Shown piece by piece: positions 35,301 through 45,790 of a stretch of DNA of 64,000 nt (positions are counted from its first letter, which is position 1; the number at the start of each line of letters is the position of its first letter). The translations under genes and the position numbers were made by a program. The notes beneath the pieces are model-generated. The model had not been told where the DNA came from. It saw only the letters and a program-made list of their open reading frames with translations, and ran no database searches. The stretch lies in NCBI GenBank assembly GCA_023101725.1, contig JALJCO010000014.1, forward strand, positions 124,001 to 188,000. Direction: 5' to 3'. This stretch comes from Atherinomorus stipes. Taxonomy: Eukaryota > Chordata > Actinopteri > Atheriniformes > Atherinidae.

Positions 35301-36885
35301 ACATTCACCCTCTTGCAATCTGCTCTATTTTACACACAGGTTGTAATTGTCGTACCACGCTGATGTAGTTGGAAGTAATGCATAACCAAAACCCCAAAAG
35401 CTGATAACCGACGTTAACTTGAGTCAAGTACTATTTTGATGCTGAACTCTAAAGATCATGTTTCAGAGTAACGGCCACATAACCTGGAACCAGAGAGAGA
35501 GAAAAATCCCTACCTTTTCCATAAGACGTTGCCTTTTCCCTTTTACGTCACACTATCAGTTATGATCAATGCCACTGACAGCTTGAGAAAATACACATAC
35601 TGTATATCATGACAGCATGTGAAAAGGTCTAAGCTGACATTCATTTTCTAGATCTTCACTAATGCTCCCTATGAGTAAAAATTTGGTACGTCAGCTGAAG
35701 TTAGGTAACATTATCAAAGTGCTGGTATTTTAATAACACATTAATGCTTTATATAACATTGGCTGAGGTCAGCGGGACTAGCTGATTCATTTAACATATG
35801 TTAGCATAACTTTTCTACTGTTATATTTTCAGTGAGTAATCAGAGCTAAGCTAAACTGATAACATAACCAGCAGTAGGACTGAAGTTGCTCCACTTGTTT
35901 TGTTGTGCAGGTGCCTGTGCATAGCGCAAACTGATCTCAGTTTGCAGGAGCAGGGAAGGAGTGATTCATGCTTGCTGTCTGTTTTTGCTAATGCTCCAAG
36001 GGTGCAAAAACATTATTGTAAATTTAAGTTTTTATTCATTGCAAAGGCACGTGAGCAAAACAAACACAAAGATGTTCAAAACAACAAATGCAACCCTGCA
36101 TTAATTAAAATACAGCACTGTTGCTAGAGGTTGACCTTTTCCTAACTTTTTTTTTAAATGACTGTTAGATTATGAGAAAGCATGCAGATTTGACATTTAA
36201 CTCATTCTCTTTTGTTTTTATCAACATTCATCTGGAATCTCTTGGTCATATCATGTCTGGTTTTATCTTGTGTTTTGCTCTGTTTATTATTGCTTGTTGT
36301 TCTGTGTTTGCTCTACGCTCATCTCTCCTGTTGCTGGATCATCAGTTTCCCCAAAGGCCTCATACAGCTATTATCTTATCTCCACTGAATAGTTTTTAGT
36401 GTTGTGTTTTCATGACTGGGATGTTTCTTTTTATCATTACTGTATCACCTTCTTCTTCTCCTCTAATTTCTATCTTCCTTGTTTCCTTGCAGCCTGTCTG
36501 TCAGCCGACAGAGAGGCGACAGCAAGTCTCCATGCCGTAAGCTGATCTGCCTCAGAGAGAGTGTGGGGCAGAGCAGGACAGGATTCCTGATATGGATCTA
36601 CCTCAGAGACTCAGTCAAACAAAGCCTCACCTGTTTGCACCACCCTGCCTTGATCCTTCTCCACCACCACCTCCACTGCTGCGAGTGCCTGACCAGACTC
36701 TGAAATTCTCCACTTTGTCAGTCGGTGTGTTTTCCTCTCTGGTTTTATTTCCAGAAGGGAATGTGAAAGCTTTGATACACTGAACCCATCTCCTGCCCCC
36801 CCCCTCCCCCCTTCCCCCTTCAACCACCCACTCCCTCAATGCATCACAAAGTTACCCCATAAACCCCCACCCGCCTACCCCTCTG
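32321..36885. other. Intergenic DNA, no gene seen
   Basis: AT-rich, with (AAT)n at 32470-32490, (GTTT)n at 33330-33350 and an A-run at 35092-35107. The segment 34145-34640 has overlapping open frames (75 and 111 codons) without domains. The part 36480-36720 is preceded by a TTTCCTTGCAG splice-acceptor-like string but its frames are not recognisable. Nothing is supported as a gene. Confidence 0.45.
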
Positions 36886-37085
36886 CCAATTTGGGTGTCC
36901 CAAATCAGAGCCTCAGGGGCAGATCCGAGACATAAAAGTTAGTGTTGAGGAGCCAAGTGTCAGGTATCAGTTAATGTGAGATACAACTAATTAGTCCATT
37001 ATCGGGGCCCCAGCTCTCAGCAGCTCATAAACTGGAGCCATTCAGGAGTCATTTATTATTTATCAGAGTGGATGAGGGATAGGTG
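36886..37085. other. Candidate conserved non-coding element
   Basis: This unique-looking stretch of balanced composition lies between repeats. It contains CAACTAATTAGTCC (a homeodomain-type TAATTAG core at 36989-36995) and TCATTTATTATTTATC. No repeat match elsewhere in the window and no coding frame. The call is an impression from composition and motif content only. Confidence 0.25.
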
Positions 37086-37659
37086 AGGAGGAAGGTTGCT
37101 GCTGTTGCTGCTTTGCTTGTTGAACATATCAAGATTAGTTTCAACTAACCCTGTTGGATGACTGCAGCCTACCAACACCAAACACACATTTAGCCTCACC
37201 ACAGGCCCACACCAACACAGCATACAGCATAACATGTGTAGCCTCACCACAGTCCCACACCAGCACAGAGAAGGTACGTTTATGCCTCTTCTGTTTGGAG
37301 CTACTTCAGTACTTAATCCCACTTCAACCCATTTTCAGACAAGCTTTTGTTACTTAAATAATGAACTGATTAAAATGAAATTTTTCCTCATCTTAATGAC
37401 CACTCAAGGCATTTTCACTTTATAAGCCACAGTTCTTTGTGTGTGTAAGTCAGTCTATTTTCAGAAGGATAGCAGAGGTTATCATGGACAGTTCCACTGG
37501 TTACCACAGAGGCAGTGTTGCACAGTAGAGCTCAAGTGAGACCAGTGAAAAGAACAGAGAAGAAAAGAAGATTTAATGGATGCACAGTCCTCATTTCGCT
37601 TATTATATGTCTGTCAAAGGGCTTGCATTATCATGATCTCCTCCAATGTCACCATGTTT

Positions 37660-37830
37660 GTGTGGCAAGGTACACAACAAGGGCCCAGGTTGGATTTGAT
37701 CCCACAGACTCATGGGTGGGAGTCATGTGCATTTACCAGTCAGCCAAAGGGATTCCTGTGGCCACGTAGCCAGGGTGGCCATGATCAATCGGAGGCATAG
37801 CGACAGGACCCCGCAAGGTCACATTTGGTA
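37660..37830 (-). repeat. tRNA-like SINE-type repeat, copy 2
   Basis: Reverse-complement reading gives GGGGTCCTGTCGCTATGCC, then TTGGCTGACTGGTAAATGC (A-box-like TGGCTGACTGG) and GGGATCAAATCC (B-box-like, with the CG decayed to CA). It matches copy 1 at 7590 and copy 3 at 41202 over about 170 bp. Confidence 0.7.
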
Positions 37831-38224
37831 AGATCTAAAACTTACATTGGGACTCAGATGTGAGCTCTAAACTCTGAACTCTGCAATGACCTCTGGTGGA
37901 TGTGTTGCCTAACAACTATGCCAATGTGAAGCATGCATGGAAGCATGTGGACAGCAATGTTTGACAATATTTATACCTATGCACATAAAGGAAGTATAAC
38001 TGAGGCTTTAGTCAGCACAGTTCTACTTACATACTGCTTTTCAACACAGTTACAAAGCAATACATGTTTTAGAGGCAAAGTGGGACTCAGTGTCTTTCTC
38101 CAGGACAGCTGAATATGTGGACAGAGGAAGTCAGGCAAATGGAGTTTTCTATTGCCAGACCTGGACATATAGTTTCTAGCAAACGGCAACCTCTGGCGGG
38201 GAACAAAGAAGCCACTTCTGGGTG

Positions 38225-38328
38225 ACCCAAAATTGCAGTTCACGCCTCAACCACTACGGGCTGGCTCCAAAACAGAGCAAATTCCCATTGACTCCCATGT
38301 TACAAAGACCAACTTCACAGCAGAAATA
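38225..38328. repeat. Dispersed repeat, left part, split by a SINE
   Basis: GGGCTGGCTCCAAAACAGAGC to CAACTTCACAGCAGAAATA matches 43512-43582. The homologous copy at 43505 is uninterrupted at this point, so this copy represents the older target into which the SINE at 38329-38738 inserted. Confidence 0.85.
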
Positions 38329-38738
38329 GTCAGTCATCAGTCAGTCAGTCATTTTCTGTTCCGCTTATCCAGTTCAGGGTCGCGGGGGTTGCTGGAGCCT
38401 ATCCCAGCTATTATCAGGCGAGAGGCGGGGTACACCCTGGACAGGTCGCCAGTCTGTCGCAGGGCCAACACAGAGAGACAGACAACCATTCATACTCACA
38501 TTCACTCCTAGGGACAATTTAGAATGATCAATTAACCTAACATGCATGTCTTTGGATGGTGGGAGGAAGCCGGAGTACCCAGAGAGAACCCACGCATACA
38601 GAGAGAACCTGCAAACTCCACACAGGAAGACCACTGTTTGGAATTGTTTGAACCCCCCTCACCAGCCGGGAATCGAACTAGCGACCTTCTTACCGTGAGG
38701 CTGCAGTGCTAACCACCATGCCACCATGCAGCCTTCAA
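38329..38738 (-). mobile_element. Complete tRNA-headed SINE with 10-bp TSD
   Basis: The element is flanked by AGCAGAAATA at 38319-38328 and 38739-38748. On the minus strand the head reads GGTGGCATGGTGGTTAGCAC (A-box-like) followed by GGTCGCTAGTTCGATTCC (B box GTTCGATTCC), a tRNA-derived RNA polymerase III promoter. The body carries the GGTGGGAGGAAGCCGGAG and CCCTGGACAGGTCGCCAG blocks (plus-strand forms) that recur throughout teleost genomes. The 3' end is a tandem GACT tail rather than poly(A), as expected for a LINE-mobilised SINE of the tail-repeat type. Confidence 0.85.
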
Positions 38739-38870
38739 AGCAGAAATAAACATGTTTAAAACCTGGTTAAAACAAATCATTTTTGGTTTGATAGGTCAAG
38801 TTTGCCTTCATGTCAACTGTGAGGAGGTGAATTTTTTTTCTTAACTCATACATTTAGATGTTATCTAAAG
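38739..38870. repeat. Dispersed repeat, right part
   Basis: CAGAAATAAACATGTTTAAAACC through GTCAACTGTGAGGAGGTGAATTTTTTT corresponds to 43573-43690. It is the continuation of the repeat at 38225-38328 beyond the SINE. Confidence 0.85.
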
Positions 38871-41200
38871 GTACAGTATGTAAAAAATCAAAGGTCAATG
38901 GCAGAAAAATGTGATATAATTCAAAGCTGTGTTTCTATTGATGTGTAATCACTGCACTAGAATAGCTGTTACATGTTTATCTTCTTAGAATGAGTCATTT
39001 ACTGTATATCTACTTGCTGGGCGGTGCACGTATGGAGGCTGCCATATTTGTTCCAACATTTTTACTACGGTGTCCCTGAATGGACAAAACAATGTGTGTG
39101 AATTCAGAACCCTCTGAACTTTAAAACTGCTGTACCAGCTTTGTTTAATGGGAGTTAGAGACAGTTTGGGATAAGTAATGCCTTAAAAAGGCACTTGAGC
39201 AAGCACCCATCTGTGTAAGGCCCCTAACCAGTTTTCTAGGCCACTGTTAGAGGAGAGCTAGGAAGAGGACATTGGGGGAGCAGGATCTCAGGTCTTATTC
39301 AGTTAAAATCTATTACACTTAAAAGTGCATCTACAGTGTATAAAGTTAATTTCATTATTAAAATTTAGATACTTGTGTCAGATGTGAATTTTTCAGGTCA
39401 TGTAAATTCATAAACCACTGAAACATGAATCTGCACATCCAGGTGAATTTGGTTACACAACACAGCTTTGACTGATGTTTTAATAATATGTTAATGCAGT
39501 GGGCAACCTCTCTACTTCAGTATTCCAGTATTAAGTAATGACATCTGATTTCAGACATGCTGAACACGCAAATGTAAAATGAAACCTTTTGCAACTGCTG
39601 CAACACACGACACCAGCAGGATCAGTACCTCCCCTAATCTGTAGAACAAAGTCAACAATACATGACTGTGCAGAGAATTTAATTTATCATTTACAGCTTT
39701 TCTTATTTCAATTCACACAGCTGAACTGATTTTTTTACACAGATATTACATAATCTGAAGTATTAAGTGAACTCTTTAAGAACAAAGAAGTTAATCCAGC
39801 TATTTTACAGCAACACATTATTTTTTGCTGTTGAAATAAGTGTTTGCAAACACACACACACACTCACACATCATTGTATCCTGTTGTTTGAGTATGACTG
39901 CGGGCATCAGTTTTTTTCTAAGACGAGCCTTTCTGTCCTGCGGTGTCCTCTATCTACGCCCTGAGGGAGATGGAGTGAGGTATTAATGAAGCAAGTGTAG
40001 GGTCCTGTGGTATTGAGATTGCTACTGGTGGACTTTTTAATGAGTTGCTGGTTGGACGTGGGCAGACAAATGGTTTTTGCAGCTGTGCTGGTAATGTGTG
40101 TATGTTCAGTCAGGTATTTAACAGATAGGTTTAGAGATATCCCGAACAGTTTTTTTTGCCCCTGATTCCAAGTCTGAGTCATTTGATTTTGAGAATCGTC
40201 TGAGTCTTGATCCAATACTTCTATAATAAAATAAAAATTGAAAATGGAAAGAAAATGGAATTGGGTAGTCAGGAGGTGTCACATTGTATTTTTTTTTTAT
40301 TACTTTTATTTCTTTTATTTACAGTATTCTTATCTATCTTATCTTCTATTTTATAATGACACCCATTCTAATCAATTATATTCTTTCAATCACATTCTAA
40401 AAGCAAGAGATTTATAAAAACATTTGTACACCAAACTGTCACCAAATTAATGAGGACAGAATCATTTATGGATGCACGTATGTGAAAAAAATTACACAGG
40501 AAAGTATTTGGTTATTTCTCTGAAGCATGGGAACATACGGTTCTTCATCTCTTGGATGGTAAATGAAACTAACACAGTGGATTTCAAATAAACTGAAACG
40601 ACAGATGTTGTTGTTATTGTCTTCTTCTTCTCCGTTTTCTTCTTCTTCTACTACTAGCTGTATTTATTGCGATGCATGTCGGGATTGTTCAAGACCCCAA
40701 CGTGTCTTTGAGGACGTACAGTGTGAGTAGTCAGATCGCATCCGAGCGTCGGTTCGTACAGAATGAGGACAGACATCGCAAGCTGTGAACTTTTGAACTC
40801 TGGGACTGATTCGCAGAATTTGGGTTGGAGCTGCGATCAACGATTGAAAAAATCGCACAGTGTATCCCAGGCTTTACTGGGGTGTTGCCAGGCCCTGGTG
40901 CCTTACCCAGCTTATACTGGCTTAGCTCTCACCTTACGAACCCTCAGGGAACTGGGCAGAACCATCTGGGTCCAGATGAGGGAGAGCTCTCACAGGCAAT
41001 GTTCACCCTTCAGGTCTTAACGCATAATTCTGATGTTTTTTTTTTACTTAAATCTGATTTGTTTGTTTGGTTGTTCATATTATCATTTACATGCAACTCA
41101 GACTTCAGTATGAACTGCACATGACTCAGAAGTGACCTTCTGAGCAGAGGAAGGCATGACATCACACATGGCACACTGTGTTTACGGAGGTAAATATGGA
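38871..41200. other. Intergenic DNA, no gene seen
   Basis: AT-rich with a short (CA)n at 39850-39865 and CTTCTT repeats near 40620-40650. The frames at 39907-40215 and 40763-41124 lack domains. No gene supported. Confidence 0.45.
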
Positions 41201-41201
41201 T

Positions 41202-41406
41202 GTGTGGCACGGTACGCAAGGAGGGCCGGGCAGGATTTGATCCCCAGACTCCCGCGTGAGAGTTGTGTGTGCTTACCAGTCAGCCAGCGGAATATCCCTG
41301 TGGCCACGTAGCCAAGGTATATAATCAATTGGAGGCATCGTGACAGGACCCCACACTGCCACAGATGCCACACTTGTTAGCACGTGCTTCATTAGTTTCA
41401 AAGTTG
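41202..41406 (-). repeat. tRNA-like SINE-type repeat, copy 3
   Basis: Reverse-complement reading contains GGGGTCCTGTCACGATGCC, then GCTGGCTGACTGGTAAGC, with an A-box-like TGGCTGACTGG that differs from the pol III A-box consensus at one position. An ACTC/GAGT hairpin and GGGATCAAATCC (B-box-like) follow. Similarity to copy 1 extends upstream of GGGGTCC (AACTTTGAAACT and GCTAACAAGT blocks), giving a unit of about 200 bp. Confidence 0.7.
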
Positions 41407-41865
41407 ATGTGCAATTAGAGCCAGAAAAAAAATATAATGTTGATGCACCTTTTGCTTACATTCAGTCTTACCATAACCCGTCTTCAACAGTGCAGAAATA
41501 AGATGTCTGTTTCAGTGCTATGACGTCAAAGTTGGATGAAATGCGGCATGACCATTCAGACTGCAGTCGCTTCGACATGGTCAGATATGTAACCGACTCC
41601 GTATCATGTATGAATGTGGCCTGTTCACACTGTCAGAAACAAACAGGTATGGGTCACATTTAACTGCACTGTGAACATAGTCATAGTATTCACACTCAGC
41701 TGAGGAGTCATGATCGCAAAAGTGTTGAATTCTGATTCTGGGCCAGCTATTGTCCCTATTTTGGATTTGGTTTCACAGCCTGCTAGAATTTTGATTCCTT
41801 AAAACTCCTACCTTCGATCTGAATGACAGAGACTCTGTCATTCAGATCTCCCTCAAAATGTCTTA
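41407..41865. other. Intergenic DNA, no gene seen
   Basis: No coding or repeat feature could be supported, apart from a short inverted pair ACAGAGAC.../...GTCTCTGTC-like at 41826-41840. Confidence 0.35.
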
Positions 41866-41873
41866 ATCAGTAC

Positions 41874-43265
41874 TAGGGATGGGTACCGAAATCGGTACTT
41901 TTATTGGTACCTACCGAAGTCCGTCGGTACTACCGGGTACCGATTCACGTAAAATCAAACGGTACCATGTTTCGGTACCTAAATGCATCCTTTTTAATGT
42001 GAGGTAGTGGAGGAGTTTATTTATGTGCCGCACGTGAACGTTGCATCGCAGCATGACATCAGCAGCAGCATGTTCAGTCAGAGGCTTTCCTGGCTTCACT
42101 TCGCTAAAACATCAAGTTCGCTGCATTATTTGTGATGCCAGCGGCGGGAACATGTCTGATCTGAGGAAGCAGCTGATTTAACACAATATTCTTTTCAAAG
42201 TTCCGTTCCCGACGCGTCATCTGCAGCCCGCAGAAAAAAGAGGGAGAAGTCCGTCAGCGCCTCGATGGCTGAACAGATGTAATCGGGGGCAGATAATAAC
42301 CAGCAGGGTTCACAAACTGCCGTTCAAAAATTTAATACGATGTGAATATTTACTGAGTTTAGCATCAACCAAGACAGTAAACCAGTTCTGGGGTGACGCG
42401 CATGTCACGTCTCTCCCTCCCTCCCTCTGTCGCATCCCACATCTTTATCAAACTCTTCATCACAGCGGAGTTTCCGCACGTGAGTGCACCAGCCACCATA
42501 CTGTCATCTGATAAATAAGAGTCTGCGTCTCTCTGAAACAGCTTGTATGGTTTAACCAGCACGGCAGAAACTGTCTGCATCAAGTTAGTAACCTGATCCC
42601 TGCGGCAGGATTACAGCCTCCAGACCTGCGCAAAACGCCGCCACAAAATCAGTTTAGTGTCGAAGAATATTCTGTCTTTTTTCTAATTAAATTAATCTGT
42701 CATTATTATTATTTTGTCTGGAACAAACTCCCAGAAAGTCTCAGATCAGCTGAAACACTTGGTTTGTTTAAATCCAGGTTAAAGACCCACCTGTTCTCAG
42801 CTGCATTCACACATAGATTTTACTCTAAAGTTCAAATCTGCACGGCTCTATGCTCTCTCTTTTTAATCATAAATAGGCTATTTTAAATTTTTATCATTTT
42901 AAAATCATACTTGTACTTTTTTGTTTATAATCATTTAGCCCTTTTACACCCCGCTGCAATGCTTGGTTTATCTAAAGCACTTTGAATTTTCCTGTAGGCT
43001 ACATGAAATGTGCTGTATAAAAAAAACTTGCCTTGCAATTAAAGTTTCCCTGTTACAAGACGCTCTGACATCATAGAGAAACAGCTGGATTTTGCTTTAA
43101 TATATTATTTAAAAATTCTATGTTGAGAATGAGAAATAAATCTGTTATTGCCATATAAACACACATAAAAGTACCGAAAACTGGTACTGTTTGGTACCGG
43201 TACCGATTCGCAGGTATCGAAAGTTGGTACCGTATCGATTCAAATGTGAAAGGTACCCATCCCTA
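41874..43265. mobile_element. Non-autonomous hAT-type element with perfect 8-bp TSD
   Basis: The termini are TAGGGATGGGTACCGAAA on the left and, reversed, TAGGGATGGGTACCTTTC on the right. The direct repeat ATCAGTAC flanks it at 41866-41873 and 43266-43273. Subterminal GGTACC and CGGTAC repeats are dense at both ends. The 1392-bp body has no transposase; open frames at 41911-42099 and 42365-42583 have no domain. A LINE 3' end is nested at 42715-43040. The perfect duplication suggests a comparatively recent insertion. Confidence 0.9.
42715..43040 (+). pseudogene. LINE 3'-end fragment nested in the hAT element
   Basis: GGAACAAACTCCCAGAAAGTC, TTTAAATCCAGGTTAAAGACC, AAAGCACTTTGAA, GAAATGTGCTGTATAAA and AACTTGCCTTGC are hallmark words of the C-terminal codons and 3' untranslated region of fish L2/Rex-like LINEs. 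No reverse transcriptase is left. It lies wholly inside the hAT-type termini, so it was inserted into the element or picked up before the element moved here. Confidence 0.7.
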
Positions 43266-43504
43266 ATCAGTACACGCCAGAGAGCCTGACCATTGTGAGG
43301 CGCTTTACCATTGTGGTTTTTTTCAGTCCCTGTTTGTGGAACGGAAGAAGGGAGATGATGTTGTGATCCACAAGTCCGAGTGGGGAAACGGACAGGAACA
43401 GAATGCATCAGTGATGTTGCCATAACACATGCACAAGGGGCAAACTCCGCCTCAGAACAGTGAAGCTCTCTTCCGCGTTGTAAATAGTGTAATCCTCCCT
43501 TCAT

Positions 43505-44142
43505 CCGCTAGGGGCTGGCTCCAAGAGCGAGCAAATCCCCATAGACTCCCATGTTAAAAACGCCAACTTCACAGCAGAAATAAACAGGTTTACAGCCTGG
43601 TTCAAAAAATCATTTTAGGTTTATTAGGTCACGTTTACCTTCATGTCAACTGTGAGGGGGGTGAATTTTTTTATAACTCATTCGTTTAGATGTTATTTAT
43701 TCTTCAAATTACACATAATTAAGGGCGTGTCCTTATGATTGACATGCGGCAGACCGGAAGCTCCGCCTGCCGACCGGAGACTCCTAGTTAGCTCCTTCTT
43801 TGCTCTTAATAAGGTCTCAGTTTGTTACAGAGTCGCACAACGGCGGTGTTTAGTCAGCGAATTGCAAGTCTAAGCATGTCTTACCTTAACCATGCCGCTT
43901 AGGGGGCTTATCTTTGTTAGCTCCTCTTAGTTTCGTGTTAGCTCAGTTAGCGTTTAGCCCACAGTACGTCAGCTGTCAATCATTTGTCCCGCGGCCGCGC
44001 TGTGCCCATTTTAGGATTTTCCTGGAGTGACGACGTACGTGACACGGCAAGATGGCGACGGTAAGACACGCCCACCTGGCTTCACATTTCTCTATTCAGA
44101 AGAGACCGGAAGCTACGTCCAGTAATTATATACAGTCTATGC
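43505..44142. repeat. Dispersed repeat, uninterrupted copy
   Basis: It starts GGGGCTGGCTCCAAGAGCG and ends TATATACAGTCTATG, an end that recurs in fish genomes. It holds GGAAGCTCCGCC and GACCGGAAGCTACG blocks. The first 190 bp match the SINE-interrupted copy at 38225-38870. CpG-rich in the second half. No protein. The class is unknown to me; probably a non-autonomous DNA element. Confidence 0.65.
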
Positions 44143-45360
44143 ACATGCACCAAGATGTTTTCTCCTCTACTGGAAGTGGTCACGTACTGTTGAAGACACA
44201 GTATGTCAGAGTCCACTCTGCATCCGCAGAACGTCTCGAGGAATGCAGAATAAACGTATTAATTTTACTTCAAATTTTTATAGAATATAAATAATTGTTT
44301 TATAAATATTGACACGTCCTAAATTTAAATCTTATTACCATGTCCACACCAAAGGATTCTGCACGATTAGCATTAGCTCAGAAGTTGCTAGCTCATTTGT
44401 TTTTTGTAGAAATTACATCTTCCATGTGTTACATCTCTCAAATTCAAGCACACAAAAAACAAAGCAGGATGAACATCCGATGCAATGTTACTAATGCTAA
44501 TTGGGTACGTGATATACACTTACTGGCAGGGAGGAGCTAAATTTGTCACCTTTCGTTTATGAAATTTAATTTCTAAATATTTTGATTTATATTTACAGCC
44601 CTAGATTTTAAAAAAATGTTATAAATATGCTCAGTCAATGATTTTCCAACTACCTCACGGCCTTTGTTGTTATTTTTATCAGATTTTTACAAGTTCATTG
44701 GATTGGTACCAAGCTAACAAAGCAGTTTGTTTATTATCTGTTTTTTCTTGGCAGCAAAATAAACAGCGGACCTGAGAGACTGTTTGAAGTATAAGCCATG
44801 AAAACAGAATGTGAGGATGAGGACAGCAGTACTCTTTGACTCAGCATCACTGTTACCAAGGTTTCGGAGACACAGCTGCATCTTAAAAATGTCTGTTTCA
44901 GCTCAGACCACAGTGACGACACAAGTCTGAACACGAGTCTGTCTGTGTAGACTGAATCCATCACAGCTTAGATATCAGGGGGGATGTAACTGGTGATCAT
45001 CTCATTTTCTCTCAGCTCATTTTCTGTCTTCTTTAGGCTTTGTATGCACATACATGAAAAACATTTTATAGTTCATCAGCACTAAATACTCTGATCTTCA
45101 GACTCTTCATTCATAGAAATAGAGAGATGAAGAGCGTGAAAATGGTTATGGCCAGTTCAATGACATCAGAAGAATGGTGGGAAAGTATTTCATTTATTGT
45201 CAGACAAAATACCAGAGTAAAGATCTGAGGACTTAAGTTCTATGATCCACTTCCCTGGTCTCAGTGAGGACAGGAGCAGGAGCGTTCTGGACTACTCGCA
45301 GCTGTCTGATGGACTTTTTTGGGTTAAAACATGCTCATAGTTAGATTTTGTTTGTGAATG
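44143..45360. other. Intergenic DNA, no gene seen
   Basis: AT-rich; the frames at 44052-44540 and 44734-44964 have no recognisable domain. Confidence 0.45.
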
Positions 45361-45362
45361 AG

Positions 45363-45790
45363 ATGTGATTCACATTGTGATTCAGGATCCAAGCTCCGGA
45401 AAAGATAAGTTACCATCCCAGCCCCTCAGAAGGATGTGCCACCAGGTGCAGAACAATTTTAGACCAGTGGCTCTTTTCTCTGTTATGAGAACACATGAGA
45501 AACTATTTATTCAGGAGCTCTGTAAGGGAGTGGAGCCGAAACCTGCATCAGTACCAGTTTGTATACAAAAGAAAACCAAGTACAAGTGATGCCATTTTAA
45601 CGATACAACATAAATCCCCTGGAGAGTCCCTTTGCATATGCAACATTAGTTTTTATTGATTTTAGCTCAGCTTTTATTCGTTTTCACAGTCTGGGCGGGA
45701 TGAGTTTGTGGACTGGTGTGATGCTCACCAGCTACAGATAAACAGGTAGACCCCAGGTCAGGTGAAGGTCACAGCCCAGTGGCCATAAAT
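45363..45790 (+). pseudogene. LINE reverse-transcriptase fragment with internal deletion
   Basis: The first part reads NNFRPVALFSVMRTHEKLFIQEL, the RT palm entry segment in which RPVAL and the E-K-x-x-x-x-x-L pattern are typical of fish LINEs. After a frameshift, FIDFSSAF appears at about 45655-45678, which is RT motif A with its catalytic Asp. It is followed by EFVDWCDAHQLQIN at 45700-45740, which lies far downstream in an intact RT. The catalytic FADD/YADD box between them is missing, so the copy is deleted and dead. Confidence 0.75.

Noticed and set aside
36479..36823. Possible exon after a TTGCAG acceptor-like site
   Set aside because: No recognisable protein, competing frames on both strands and a proline/glycine-rich C run at the end.
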